In this document: positions 38,751 to 50,410 of the stretch, in pieces
How positions within the stretch are numbered: position 1 is the first letter of the stretch
Layout: each line of letters starts with the position of its first letter
Source of the DNA: Podospora comata
Taxonomy: Eukaryota > Ascomycota > Sordariomycetes > Sordariales > Podosporaceae
DNA: 64,000 nt
Assembly (NCBI GenBank): GCA_017354895.1
Contig: CP071494.1
Location: 248,001-312,000 of the forward strand
Direction of reading: 5' to 3'
Notes under the pieces: generated by a model
Seen by the model: the letters and a program-made list of their open reading frames with translations, nothing else
What the model was told of the DNA's origin: nothing
Databases searched by the model: none
Made by a program: the position numbers and the translations under genes

Positions 38751-39638
38751 CAGTCAGAAGCATAAATAGATCAGGCCTCAAGTTATCTAGATACTTGCTC
38801 CAGAAACTATCAATGCATTCGACTATATCCAGCTGAAAACTCGGGATCCCGTCCGCTCTCCCCTGGATAAGCAGCTGAGAGCTGAACTAGTACTTAAGTG
38901 GGTGACCACTGGGGAATCCTCAGTGTTGTGTGTTTTTTTGACACAACCAAAAGATTGTTGATCTTGGCATTCTTTTTGCTTGCTGTGGAGCTGTTTATTC
39001 TTTCTCGGCACTGTGTTAGATGCAGTCTAGCTGACGAGAGCACGCGCCGTCCCACCGAGCCGGCAACTCTATTTTGACCTACCTCCATGTCTCCGTCAGA
39101 TTGTCAGAAGAGACCACCATCACGGGAACCTGCGCAGATGACACGGTAACACACATCATCACAGGATGGCGGCACAAATCCGGATGACAGGAGCCAGGCG
39201 GCCCTGGTTGCATGTGAGCCAATCAGCTGGCACAATCATGATTTCCCCTTCTGCTGCCCGATTACGTCGTATGGGCTGCAACTTGGCCACGGCTGGTGAC
39301 ATCGTGTGTCGCTGGCGCAGTCAGCTGCCGCACACGACAAGGCACATTGCCAGGGAACAGCCAGGAGACAGCCAGCAACGACTGCCAAGCGGCCAGGCCA
39401 AGTAAAGCTCAACCAATGCCGCCCTGTCCTGCTTGGCACCATGCATCATCGACAGGTAGGCACTTACTTGGACACTCACTTGGGTTGAGTGGGATATATA
39501 GGTAGGTATCTTTCCCTTCTTTTCCCGTGTGTGTGTGTGTGTCGCCCCTTCCAATTTTGTCTGCCTGCTCTCTCCTCGCCCTCATCTTGTTTTGAATAGC
39601 ACCAGCATCCCTCCCATATCATCCATCGTTCTGTCCTC
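38751..39638. other. Intergenic, upstream of the App1-type gene
   Basis: Contains the 3' flank of the peroxidase gene and the promoter of the next gene. A (GT)8 run lies at 39527-39542, about 100 bp before the ATG. No gene seen. Confidence 0.5.
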
Positions 39639-41073
39639 ATGTCACACCCACGGCGAACTCCCGCTGGCACTCCACGGGCCCAGTCTATTGGCTTTGAGAA
39701 GCGGACGCGGAGCGAATGTGGTTTTGATGATGTCGAGTCGTCGCTGGCCCCATTTGGCGTTTCGGCGTCCCAAACACACCAGGGCAATCTTACCAAAATC
39801 CTCTCTTACTTTGGCTCTCGAAACCCGTTCCCTGCCCAGATAGGCAAGGACGATATTGTGTGGCTGCTGGACAATGTTGCCTTTCGAGCCCAGAATGGGA
39901 ACTGGCATGCCGAGTTTGTCGCCGCCGCCTTTGACCACCAGGCCTCGCCCAAGTTGGTCGATCTCGTGGGCGACATCGCGTCCAGGGTTGGCTTGTCCAA
40001 AGGAGACAAGGAGGAAGCCACCATCGAGAAACGTATTGCCCCCTTCGTCATGGAGGTTTTGCCCGGGAGACAAGTAAACCTCAAGTTCGACAACGCTACC
40101 GATATTCGTCTAGGGCCAGGCGGGAGGAATGGCATCAGCAGCGACGTTAGGAAGGTCACAGATGGCCAAGAGGGGGCTGTCACCGTGTCCAAGGCTGTCG
40201 TCCCTCAGGATGTCACCGGAATGCTTGAAATGAAGACTGTTTACGCGGAACCTGAGGGATGGGCCGTCATCTCAGGTATGTGATTTTTAATTGCCTACTC
40301 GGAATTGCAGGAGCATGGGAGAAGCTGACTCCAAACATGGTGTGGCAGATGTCGATGACACCATCAAGGTCACCCAGACGAGCAGCCCAGTGGGCATTCT
40401 ACGCTCGACATTTGTTGTAAGTCAATCAACGGAGAAGAGCGCCAAGAGGTAGAGTTAGGAAAGACTTACCATTGCCTAGTCCCAACCCACACCAATTCAA
40501 GGCATGCCCGAGCTTTATGCCTACATCCAGACCATGGTGACAAGCTCAGCACCGTGGTTCTACCTTTCTGCTTCTCCCTACAACCTGTATCCCTTCCTTC
40601 GAAAGTTCAGGGATGATTACTTTCCGCACGGACAACTTATCCTGAGGGATTCCAATCTTATGACTATCTCGGGGCTGCTGTCCAATCTTACCCTTGGTAC
40701 TGAGAAATACAAGGTTGACCGAATTGAAAAAATCCATCGGTGGCTCCCACGAAGGAAGATGATTCTCATCGGAGACTCGACGCAAAGCGACCCAGAGGCC
40801 TATGGAGACGCATGTAGGATGTTTCCAGGTTGGATAAAACTGATCCTTATTCGCAAGGTTGAAGATATTGCGGCTGTCGGGATTCACGAGAAGAACGAGC
40901 CACAGAGGTTTGAAAAAGCCTTTGAGGACCTTCCCAGGTAAGACTATTGCCTGCTGATCTTGGACAAGCATTCTGAGAGTAACTTCTAATTGAAAAACAG
41001 AGAGCTATGGCATGTGTTTGAGGATCCTGCCGAGTGCCAGGAGTTGATACATAAGACGGTTACTGGATTGTGA
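39639..41073 (+). CDS. App1-type phosphatidate phosphatase (DUF2183 family)
   Basis: Predicted Mg2+-dependent phosphatidate phosphatase of the yeast App1 family, converting phosphatidate to diacylglycerol. Four exons (39639-40275, 40349-40416, 40480-40937, 41001-41073) give 411 residues. Introns are 73, 63 and 63 nt with GTATGT, GTAAGT and GTAAGA donors. The HAD-type catalytic motif DxDxT is at residues 213-217 (SDVDDTIK) and is completed exactly across the first intron, which supports the splice. Downstream are GMPELY, WFYLSASPYNLYPFL, FPHGQLILRD and KMILIGDSTQSDPEAYG, the usual App1 blocks. The N-terminal ~200 residues are the poorly characterised App1 leader. The start is the first ATG in frame with a leader MSHPRRTPAG. 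It is shorter than yeast App1 and lacks its proline-rich tail. No signal peptide or membrane segment, so probably cytosolic or peripheral. Confidence 0.88.
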
Positions 41074-41317
41074 AGCGTTTCAGCGAGCGGCACAGGGAAG
41101 GACTTGGACTGCAGTGGGTGTTGTCCACCTTTTATTACGTCACCATACCAAGTTGAGAAACATCTCGCAATAAGACCCCGCACCGCCTTGCCGCAACTCT
41201 TCCCGAGCATGCCACCCCGCTCTCATCCCCTCGGTGGAAGAACAAACCTGACCTCACTCTCACCATCTCTCCAGCAATATCCAATCTTGCCGGAAGCGTG
41301 ACCCCTAGCCAGTGACA

Positions 41318-42186
41318 ATGGCATCTGAAACCCCAGCCAGGCGACAAAAGTCTTCCAAGGATGTGCCATACCGTCTCATCTACTGGCCTGGGCTTCCCGG
41401 CCGCGGAGAACATATCCGTCTAGCGTTGGAAGAAGCCGGTGCTGAGTACGTCGACACGGCCCACCTCGAGGATGGCATAAACGATGTTCTTGCATACAAC
41501 AGTGGTGAGCAACCCAAGGACGAAACCAACATCCCGCTCTTTGCACCACCGATTCTGCAGCACGGAGACCTCGTCATCAGCCAGACACCCAATATTCTCT
41601 TGTATTTGGGGCCTCGTTTGGGGCTGGTGACCGACCTGGAAAATGATCCTGATGGGTTGTACAGGATCAACAGCCTTGCCCTCACAGCTCTTGATGGCTT
41701 GAGCAACGAGCCCCATGACTGCCACCACCCAATTGCCACAGGTCTGTACTATGAGGACCAAAAGGAGGAGAGCAAGAGAAAGGCCGAGGACTACGTCAAA
41801 AACAGGCTCCCCAAGTTCTTGGGGTATTTTCAACGTGTGTTGGAGTCAAAGGCCAGTGGCGACGGTCCGTGGCTCTATGGTGGAAAGTTGACATACGCAG
41901 ACTTGGTCCTGTTCCAGGTACGTTGCACCACAAGAATTTGGTTCTCGTGCTTTGCGCGTGTTTTCTGACCCGGTTGCGTGTTTCACAGTGCTTGGACGGT
42001 TTGATGTTCATGTTTCCCAAGGCAACGACCAAGTTGGAGCGTGAGGGCAAACATGGGAAGGTTTTTGCGCTTCACAAAGCTGTCGCGGAGCGTCCAAAGA
42101 TCGGAAGCTATTTGGAGAGCTCACGGCGACAGAAGTATTCCAACGGCATCTATAGATACTACGAGGAGTTGGATTTTGGAAGCTGA
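41318..42186 (+). CDS. Glutathione S-transferase-like protein
   Basis: Two exons (41318-41917, 41989-42186) with a 71-nt GTACGT-AG intron encode 265 residues. The N-terminal thioredoxin-fold GST domain (about residues 17-100) starts YRLIYWPGLPGRGEHIRLAL and includes the cis-proline/glutathione-binding region (PILQHGDLVISQTPNILLYL). The C-terminal all-helical domain covers about 110-255, with DGPWLYGGKLTYADLVLFQ just before the intron. This layout fits sigma/alpha-like fungal GST-related proteins. The likely role is glutathione conjugation or peroxide detoxification in the cytosol, but substrate cannot be predicted. A GTG two codons upstream is not needed, since the ATG at 41318 opens the conserved protein. 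It follows the App1 gene by 244 bp on the same strand. Confidence 0.88.
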
Positions 42187-42601
42187 GTTTTGCTATTCTT
42201 GGATATGCGCTTATATAAATGGAGACTGTGTAACAATTTCAACGCCAAGATGATAAATGTTGGAGTTGGGAGATGGGTGTATATCGTGCCTGTGTCGTCA
42301 GCTGAATGATGACGTATTGATTTGACATCCATGATTCTATCTCTCCAAATATTGCATCGCAAGCCCTAGTGTATTTCAGACCTAAGACCTTTTACTTTTT
42401 CAAGGCCGGAAATACCACCAAAGCTGTACAAGAACAATGCTCACTGTGCCGCCTGTACGTCTAAGATCCTCTTGGTTCACAGCAGCTGCCCGCCTTCATT
42501 GTGTCACGCTCCGCCCGGCCGACCATTCATCCCGTCAAATACACGCACCCCGGCCTACCCTGAATACAGTTCGTCCCGTATCGGGTTCGACAAGAAACAA
42601 A

Positions 42602-43151
42602 ATGCCGCCGTTTCCAAAGCCCAACGAAGAGCCACCTGCGCACAGGATGGTGTACTTTTCTGACATGACGACGGCGTTGCCGTCCGAATCAGGAGAGTTT
42701 CGTCGTGTGCTTTGGACAGGACTGCACTCGCAGGTTGTCCTCATGACGGTGCCGGTAGGAGGTGACATAGGGGAAGAGGCATGTATTACCTCACAGTGCC
42801 GTCTTGGTCAGGGTGAGTGGGTGCTAACGACAGCCGAGGCAGATTCACACGGTGGATCAAATCCTCACCTTCACTTCAGGCAGAGGTCTTGCACAGGTTG
42901 GAGGAGAGGAGCGGGATATCAAAGCCGGGGACATGGTCGTCGTGCCTGCGGGGACCAAGCACCAGTTTCTCAATACTGGTCCTAACCCGCTCATTTTGTA
43001 CACCGTCTACTCGCCTGCGGAGCACAAGGCCACCACTGTGCACAAGACCAAGGAAGAAGGAGACAAGGCCGAGGAGGAGGGACGGGACAAGCCTCCTGTC
43101 TGGAGCCAGTGGAGCAAGCAAAAGAATGAGGAGGATCGTCCAGTGGGCTGA
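42602..43151 (+). CDS. Small cupin-domain protein
   Basis: A single-domain cupin of 161 residues, fold RmlC-like. Motif 1 is IHTVDQILTFTSGRGLAQVGGEE and motif 2 is GDMVVVPAGTKHQFLNTGPNPLILYTVYSP, with metal-binding candidates at His and Glu/His positions. The C-terminus is acidic/lysine-rich. Exon 1 is 42602-42778 and exon 2 is 42843-43151. The 64-nt intron uses GCATGT as donor (GC-AG type) with a classic GCTAAC branch point at about 42823-42828. This is the only splice that joins GDIGEE to IHTVDQ in frame. An upstream in-frame ATG at 42437 would add 55 residues rich in Arg/Ser and poor in acids, resembling a mitochondrial presequence, so the real start is open. Function unknown beyond the cupin fold; similar small cupins are often annotated as sugar-isomerase-like. 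Confidence 0.82.
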
Positions 43152-43472
43152 TGATGTGCAGGTGTTGCATGAAAGTGCTGGTGGTTTCGTTAGGGGCACT
43201 GTATGTCAAACTGGAAAAGCATGACATTTTCATAAGCTTTATACACTGCTATGAGTTTGAAGAGACGGTGTTGTGTGATGTTTGTATAAACCTGCCCATC
43301 AGGGGGTTATTGCGTGTCCCCTGCCCAAGATGACATTTCATTATGATTGACGTCACATAACGCCAATGGAAGACATTAAATCAAAACTGAACGAGGAAAG
43401 TCAAAAATTTGTACATGTTGTTCTATCAATTCAAATTTATTGTACATCCTGGACTGTCAGTCCATTCTTGAA

Positions 43473-46292
43473 TTACTCCAAATCGCCAACGGTAATCTCA
43501 AACTCCCCAGTGAGCGGCTGCTCAACCTCCACCGTCGTTTCGACCGTCTCATCTCTCTTCCGCTTGCCAGCTCCAATGACGGTGACCTTGGTGATTTTGA
43601 CCTTGGTCTGGAAGCCAAACTTGCCCTTGGCCGTCAAGACACCGCGGGCGTAGCGGAAAGTAATCTCGGTAGTGCCCTTCTGCTCGACGCTAACACCGTC
43701 ATCAAGGTAGAGAGTACCTGTGGCAGTGCCATCGGCACCAACGGGCACGAGAAGCTCAAAGTTCTGCTCACGGACCCCGGTGGTGGTCATGGCCGACTTG
43801 ACGCGGGCTGGAACAATAACACCGCCCCGGAGGAAGAGGGGAATGTCGGACAGACCTTGATTCGCGAGGCGGATGGTGCGACCTTGACCCTGGATCTTCT
43901 TGTGGGTGTAGAAATCATAGAAGATATCCTTGGGGAGGTATACCTCGACGCTGGTGGAGCCCTCCTGGGTGACAGGTGCCACGAGGAGGCCAGGGCCATA
44001 GAAGTATTGGTTCTCAAGGCCGAACGTGTTGGCGTCGTTGGGGTACAGGTAGAAGACGGGGTTGATGAGGGGGGTGCCGTCAACGGTCTGCTTGTGCATG
44101 GCGGTATAGATGTAATCGAGAAGGCGGTAGCGGATATCAATGGCCTTGCGGGCGGCCTTGGTAACGCTCTCCCAGCGGTAGAACTCCTGCGAGATGGCAG
44201 GGGGGTACTCGTTGTGGTTGCGGTAGAATGGAGCGAAGGCACCAAGGGTGGCCCAGCGGGCGCAGAGCTCCTCCGTGGTCGAGCCAGCGAAACCGCACAC
44301 ATCAGCACCGACCATGGGAACCTGGTAGATGGCGGCAAATGCCATCATGGCTCGGATGGTTCCGCGATAAGCAGCCCAGTCGGCAACGTTGTCTCCCAGC
44401 CACTTGCCGACTGAAGCGCCGGCGCCGGCAAAGGTGGAACGAGTGATGACCAGGGGGCGAAGACCGGGACGTCTGGCAAGCATGGCATCGCTGGAAAAGG
44501 TTGACATCATGGAGCCGTAAAGGTTGTGGACATCGTACTCGGCGAGGCCGTTCTCGTGAATGGTGTTTGTGTTCACGGTCTTGTTGGAGATGCCGCCCTT
44601 GTCAGCGTTCCACGAATCCATGTAGGCGGCCTTGTTGTGGATGGAATACTTGGGGAACAACAGGTCACGACCGGGAAGACCCTTCCACTTGGTCACGGGA
44701 CCGGCGTGGGGGTTGCTGAGGGGGACAACATCCCGAGCAGCTGGAGCCGCGATCTGGGGCACTTCATCGCGCTTGCACTGGGTGCCCTCTGGCTGGAATT
44801 CACACGGCCAGCCTGGGAGAGGGCGCTCGGAGTGGCTGCGCACAGGTGGCGGGGTGGGCGGGAAACCGACGGCAGCCGCGAAGGGATCGCTGCAGGGGAA
44901 GAAGCAGGGGAAATTGGAGGGCTCGTTCATGTCGATCCAGAGGCCGTCGATATCGACACCAGTGTCTCTGGAGAAGAACAGAGAAAACTCGTTGTTCCAG
45001 TACGTGGTAATGTTCGTAGAGAACCAGTCAGGAAAGACGGAGACACCAGGCCAGACGACACCAAGATACTCGGATCCGTTGTCGCGCTTGAGAAAGATGC
45101 TGTCCTCGACACCACGATGATAAGCAGGATAATCGGCGTATCCGACAGCGGGATCGACCATCACGATGTATTTCTGCTGGTTCTTGTGGAGGTGGTCAAC
45201 AAGACTTCGGTAGACGGGCATCGGGAACCTCTCGGGGTCGTTGGAAAACACCCTTCTCTGGTCCATGTAGTCGATATCTGTCCACATGACCTCGAGGGGA
45301 ATCTGGGCTTGGCTGTAGTTGTATACTACCTCGGCGACCTCATAGATGTCACGGTAGCCATACCTGCAGTTGTGGTAACCCAGACCCCAGTACGGCATCA
45401 TGGCGGGGAGTCCCGCGACCTCGGCATACTGGCGCGCAACGTCGATCGGGGTTGGGCCGGCCATGAAGTAAAAGTCAAATACGCCTCCGATGGTGTTGTA
45501 CTCGAGGAACTGTCCTGATTTGTCCTTGTCGATCTTGATGTCCATGCCGTTGGAGTTGAGGAAAAAGACGCCGTGAGTGCCCGTCTTCCTGTGCTCGTAG
45601 TACACGGGATGGCTGCCATACAAATTTGCCCCCTCAGGCGTGGCAAACGAGTCCTGGGACCACATCGTGCGGATGTAGTTGGTGGTATTGAGACGGAACG
45701 GATCCCAGTGCTCACCGAGGCCATACAGGTTGGGGTTGTTGGGAAGCTTGGTTCTCAGGCGCAGGTACTGGGACTCGAAGACGAGGGGGGCGGCGGAAGT
45801 GTCAAACAGAACCTCACCGGTCTTGCGCCGGACGACTGAGAACGAAAAGGGATTCGTCTTGTACTTGAACTCCAACGCCGACCGCTTAGCGTTCGATCCA
45901 GAGCCCTTGGGGCGAGGAAACACAGATTCCGGGACCTGGAAGACAGCATCGTTGGTGTCCTGAATCTTGACGTGGATGCGGTTATCTGGCGGGCTGTTAG
46001 TGGGAGGGAGAGATGGGCGCCGGGAGTTTTGAAGAGATGCAGGACACTTACCAGTCTCGTAGGTGACCTCGAGACGGAGTTTCTCCAAGTCCGTTCCGTA
46101 GGTGTTGCACGCGCGACCGGCCAGCGACAGGTCGGCCGTGAGCCCGGATGAGGTGGTCTTGACGTTGGAGGCTTTGTAGCCAGGGCACTCGCTCAAAGGG
46201 CGTTCGACAGCGACAGCGACAGCCTTGGGCGCGATGGCGGCCGAGCTGAGCCCGGCCAACAGCCCGAGACCCAGAAGATGAGGTCCGATCAT
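43473..46292 (-). CDS. Secreted alpha-glucosidase, glycoside hydrolase family 31
   Basis: Releases glucose from the non-reducing ends of maltose, malto-oligosaccharides and starch. Two exons (46292-46052, 45985-43473) encode 917 residues. The 66-nt intron (GTAAGT...CACTAAC...CAG) is a multiple of three and has no stop, so the unspliced frame also stays open. An N-terminal signal peptide ([21 protein letters not shown]) indicates secretion. The GH31 catalytic nucleophile is Asp at about 432 in [13 protein letters not shown]. The acid/base is Asp at about 612 in [11 protein letters not shown]. Substrate-site blocks such as [13 protein letters not shown] and [13 protein letters not shown] are present. 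Length and domain order (N-terminal beta-sandwich, barrel with insert, two C-terminal beta domains) fit Aspergillus-type alpha-glucosidases. Convergent with the cupin gene, 321 bp between stops. Confidence 0.95.
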   Translation of the reverse strand: MIGPHLLGLGLLAGLSSAAIAPKAVAVAVERPLSECPGYKASNVKTTSSGLTADLSLAGRACNTYGTDLEKLRLEVTYETGKCPASLQNSRRPSLPPTNSPPDNRIHVKIQDTNDAVFQVPESVFPRPKGSGSNAKRSALEFKYKTNPFSFSVVRRKTGEVLFDTSAAPLVFESQYLRLRTKLPNNPNLYGLGEHWDPFRLNTTNYIRTMWSQDSFATPEGANLYGSHPVYYEHRKTGTHGVFFLNSNGMDIKIDKDKSGQFLEYNTIGGVFDFYFMAGPTPIDVARQYAEVAGLPAMMPYWGLGYHNCRYGYRDIYEVAEVVYNYSQAQIPLEVMWTDIDYMDQRRVFSNDPERFPMPVYRSLVDHLHKNQQKYIVMVDPAVGYADYPAYHRGVEDSIFLKRDNGSEYLGVVWPGVSVFPDWFSTNITTYWNNEFSLFFSRDTGVDIDGLWIDMNEPSNFPCFFPCSDPFAAAVGFPPTPPPVRSHSERPLPGWPCEFQPEGTQCKRDEVPQIAAPAARDVVPLSNPHAGPVTKWKGLPGRDLLFPKYSIHNKAAYMDSWNADKGGISNKTVNTNTIHENGLAEYDVHNLYGSMMSTFSSDAMLARRPGLRPLVITRSTFAGAGASVGKWLGDNVADWAAYRGTIRAMMAFAAIYQVPMVGADVCGFAGSTTEELCARWATLGAFAPFYRNHNEYPPAISQEFYRWESVTKAARKAIDIRYRLLDYIYTAMHKQTVDGTPLINPVFYLYPNDANTFGLENQYFYGPGLLVAPVTQEGSTSVEVYLPKDIFYDFYTHKKIQGQGRTIRLANQGLSDIPLFLRGGVIVPARVKSAMTTTGVREQNFELLVPVGADGTATGTLYLDDGVSVEQKGTTEITFRYARGVLTAKGKFGFQTKVKITKVTVIGAGKRKRDETVETTVEVEQPLTGEFEITVGDLE

Positions 46293-46380
46293 GTTGTCCC
46301 TCTGGCACGTAGGATATTCACACGGACAGCGGCACCTAGGAGGTTGACCATTGGAACGGCAAGTAAGGGGTTGGGAGCAC

Positions 46381-46388
46381 TATTTATC
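46381..46388 (-). promoter_or_regulatory. TATA-like box of the alpha-glucosidase gene
   Basis: GATAAATA on the minus strand, 89-96 bp upstream of the alpha-glucosidase ATG, in a GC-balanced region. Position and sequence suit a TATA box, but this is a weak inference. I found no convincing paired CGG motif of the AmyR kind nearby. Confidence 0.3.
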
Positions 46389-47618
46389 CCCGCGAGGGAT
46401 GTGGATGCACACATCTACATCACAAGCCCACCACCCCGCATTCTGGTTCTGCGGTGCTCGGTCATGGCAACCACGGATCATGGTGACACTGCTGTCGATC
46501 CCATCTACGCCATTCTTCCACTCTCCCCTGTCGATTAACCATATGGCAGGGAGTTGCGGTGCGCTCCGTCACGAAGAAACTCCGCAGTGTGGACAGAGGA
46601 GGTCCATCGCGGTCTTGACAAGACCTCCGAATGGCAAGGCAAAAGGGCCGTTTGACAACTCAAGCCAGCGACATACAGCAGTATGTGATGTAGGTGAAGC
46701 TTGGCACCTAGTCTCTTCACCGGCTCTGCCCAACGTCTTCAACCTGGCCGGCAAGGTGTGGTGGAGCGAGAAGGCCCGCTTCTTCCCCGGCCGGTACGGA
46801 GTATGACATGGTGAGCGACGGTCAACAGCCGTTCTTCGTCCCCAGACCAGCTTTCTCCCCGCACCATATTTGCTTCGATTGGCTTGTCCCCCCGAGTCTG
46901 GTAGGATTGGAGGTGGAGCCATCCCCCGGCCCGACAAGAAAACCGTTGTGCCATGCACGCCATAAAGGGCCGAATGCGGGCTGGAGAAGCCCCGGCTAGA
47001 GCCATGTCCATCACCATCCCGACCGGCCGCGCCAAGTTGCTGCAGGGCGGCGGTAGCTTCATCTCGTTGTGGCCCTGCTGCCGTGTTATTCGCTCTGATG
47101 GCCAGTTGGTTCAGCGGTTGATGGAGAAGCTAAAGCAGGATCGAGCGGATGTAGATGGAAATGTTTAGGGCGACCGAAAGACGTGGAATTTTATTGTGTG
47201 GTGGTCCCTGAATAGACAAACTGCCGTGCTGGTGAAGGGATAGTAGACACAACGGATTTACGTCGCTAGTAAGATCGAGCTCTGCCAGCTCAAATGATCC
47301 CATAAAACCCCCTTGACCCTTCCAGTAAATACACTCCATGTTGGGGGGAGGGGGGCTCGACGTCAACAGGTCAGCCCACCGCCCGATGTGCTGGACAACC
47401 CAAAGGCTTCCTACAGTAAAAGACCCCAAATCCCTGCGCTCAATGCCAGCCTTGATTTGTATTCCGACCTTGCCCTGGACCCCCTAGGACAAAACAAAAT
47501 GTACCAAATCGACTTCTTGTTATACATGCCTTCATAAGCGGTGTCTTGATACTCGTTCCAGAAATAGAAGATGCTGCGAGTTTCGCCTGCATACCGACTT
47601 TTGCGAAGAAAAACCCAT
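46389..47618. other. Intergenic, alpha-glucosidase promoter and 3' flank of the caspase-like gene
   Basis: About 1.2 kb without a recognisable gene. Short reading frames on both strands lack family resemblance and sit in promoter-like sequence. Confidence 0.5.
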
Positions 47619-50410
47619 TCAATCCACCTCCATATCGTCAGCCATCGGCAACGTTATCGCTACAGTGATGGACGGGTCTTCGTCCTCCCTCTTCCCACCA
47701 TCTACCAAAAAAGAGTTGTTGGTATTGCTGTTGCTGCTGCCGCTGCCGTTGCCGTGACCGTTGGAGTCCCTCTCAGCAACCCCGTTTCCATTCCCATTCC
47801 CACTTGTAAGCTTGTATTCCCCGTCCTCCAGTCGTTCAATGATACCTTCCTCCAGCGCCCAATCAGACAGTAGGCTGTCAACGCCCATTTGCTGGGCCTC
47901 ACCCTTTTCCATGTGGCGGCCGACGTGTTCGGTCCACTCATCCCAGGACCCGGGTCCTTCAAAAACACTTTGGCAGTCTTGTTTCGGACAGGCCGAGCGT
48001 TGTGGTGGTTGCCTCCTCGTCACCAAACAAGAGGCCTGCATCTCCTTGACATGAGTTTCCCATTCCACTTGCAGTTTGCTGTCGCCCTTGGCGATGGACT
48101 TTTTGATGGCGAACGGAGCATGCATCCGCCGAAGATGTTGCGTGAACAAGTCCTTGCGGTTGAACTCGTTGCCTTTGCCATCGGGACTGCTCTGCGGACA
48201 CGAAGAGCATCGATAATACTGCAGACACAGATGCTGGGATGCGATGTGCCTCTTCCACTCATTTTTGGAGCCAAATGTGCTCGGGCAGCCGGCGAAGGAG
48301 AAGGCACAAGGAAAGGGTCTTGTGTGGGCGGCAGCGACATGCTTTCGGAGCGACGAGGAATCCTTGAAAGGTGCATGACTGCAGAGGTCACAAATGGTAT
48401 CCTGCTTGGGAGTTTGTTTCTGCAGGGGCCTCCGAGCTTTGGACTTAGCGGTAGGAGTCCCATATTCGGGGGCATATTGGATCTCGTCGGCCGTTGGCCC
48501 AGCCACTTCAACTGGGGGCGATCCGGGATCGCCGGCATGTCGCACGGCGATGCTGTCGCCTATTCGTGTGTTTGAGGGATCGTGGGCCGATAGGCCGTCA
48601 TCACTAACGTGACGGACGTGGCTCAGTGCTTTGAGCTGCTCTGCCGCTTCTTTCATTTCAGCTGATTCCTCCACCTCTTCCTGGGGGACAGCGGAAGGCT
48701 GCTGGCCTTGGGGTGCCGGAGGTGGCGCTGATATCGCCCCCCCGTTGACCACTGCCGGTTGTGAACGTGAATCCGCCTGACGCCCCGGTGTTTCCTGTTG
48801 AATGGGGACGAACTGAGCCACAGCTTGCTCGCGCCGAGTAGCGGATGGACTACCCTTTGCAGGTGGGCGAGCTTCGAACGCCGTGCGGTTCTCATCTAGC
48901 TCTTTTGGCTGCAGCGAACCGTTGGCAGCCTGATTTACCAGTCGCTCGTAAAGGTGGATCATATTATGTGACCCAATGGAGCCCAGGAAGCAGCACACCT
49001 TGTCGTGCTGAACAACATTCCACACGCTGTTGGGCATGGATATGAGAAGCATCGTGGGAGGGCCCAGGAACATGCCTTCCACCTTGATTTTTGACGCTGC
49101 AGGAGGCGTGTTGTGAAGCCATTGATTAAAAAACGCCATGTCGGGACTCGCGTCGCCAACAAACGTGGTACACACCAAGACTCTTGGTTCGTCAAACGTC
49201 AGGCCCATTACCTCCTCAGAGCTCAAGGGCCGGTCGTCACGGCCGGACTTCCACGTACCCTGAAGATCCGTGTCTGCAGACTGGGGAGGCGACTGAAGCT
49301 GGGCGGCTTTGGGGTCCAGAGGTACCAGAATGATTCCATGCCCCCTAGTGTGGGTAAGCGTAAACAAAGCAGGTATCCTTTCATGGGCCACGGGTTGCTT
49401 GCTGGCCCCGTTGGCCAGTCTGGCCAGAGCTTGTGCGCTCTCATGCTGTCTTTGTTGTCGAAGATCCTCGAATAATCGTTGAGCACTAAAAGGGCGATTC
49501 GTGAGACTCAGCTTGTGAAGTGTGTCGGTCAGAGAGGCGGTAAATGAGCGAGGGCCGGGCTCAAAGGGGGTCTGCTCTGGGGTGTATGCCGCAATGGCTT
49601 GCTTGGCTACGTTGCTCCCAGCCATGGGCGCATTGGGGATGGCACATGAGTCAAGGAGGAGCAGTATTTCGGACTGTGCATCCTCAAACAGGCACCGGAC
49701 ACCGTCCCACTTCAGCTTGGCAGCATCCTCACGAGCATTGCTAGAGCAGAGTATTAGCACATCGAGACCCCATCATCGAGACCTTTGATAACCTACCAGG
49801 CCCAGTACAGCTGGTTGTCAGAACCAACATAGCCATGGCCAGCATAATATATAATCAAGAGATGATCTGGGCGGGCATTGTCCAGAAAGGAGGCCATCTG
49901 AACACCGAGCTTGATGCTTGGATTTGGAACCGTGGGGATTGCCCACTTGTCAGTGTGATAGTTGTAACGCTCAATAAACACCTTTTCCAACGCCAGCAGG
50001 TCCTGCTCCACCGAAGTGTCATCCTCCCATCGCAGCATGAGCACCGACGCGCTGGTATGCTGTGGCTTCAGTGTTTGCTGGTGGATGTGCATGGCGGCAT
50101 CTTGGAGATGCCGAGCAAAAGCCTCGAACTCGTGCCGCTCGGGTGGCGGCGCAACAGACTCGGTGGGCGCATAGTGAGGAGGCGGAAGCTGTCGACACCG
50201 TTAGTGCTCCGGCGGGCAGGTGAACAAGGGCGACGGGATACACACCTGTTCTTGGGGGAAACCGTGTGGCGGAGGCTGCGCCTGAGTATGTGGAGGTGTT
50301 GGAGCCGGGACCGGGACCGGGACCGGGACGGACGCCGGAGCGTGAGGAGGCAGGACGGGCGGATCGGCGACTTTGGGGGCAAGCCTCCGGCGTTTGGAAG
50401 AAGGCTCCAT
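47619..50410 (-). CDS. Caspase-fold (C14-like) protein with C-terminal C2H2 zinc fingers
   Basis: Three exons (50410-50246, 50188-49797, 49740-47619) encode 892 residues. Introns are 57 and 56 nt with CTAAC and CTAAT branch points. Residues 1-80 are Pro/Val-rich and begin with a basic SSKRRR. A caspase-like domain covers about 85-330. The presumed catalytic His173 is in LLIIYYAGHG and Cys218 in EILLLLDSC, with the family's later blocks (SFTASLTDTL, FSAQRLFEDL). The second splice creates QLYWACNARED and restores the domain. After a disordered linker, four zinc-finger-like units occupy about 636-795: CDLC..H..H, CAFSFAGC..H..H, CSSC..H..H, CPKQDC..H..H. The tail is Gly/Asn-rich and acidic. No signal peptide or membrane segment. 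Probable cysteine protease or caspase-like switch with nucleic-acid or protein-binding fingers. Substrate and role unknown; a cell-death or nuclear role is inference only. Confidence 0.85.

Noticed and set aside
43440-45518. Long plus-strand reading frames opposite the alpha-glucosidase (324 and 330 codons)
   Set aside because: They mirror the GC-biased codons of the GH31 gene on the other strand and have no family features.
46293-46560. AmyR-type CGG pairs upstream of the alpha-glucosidase
   Set aside because: CGG triplets are present but not with the 8-bp spacing expected; no supported site.
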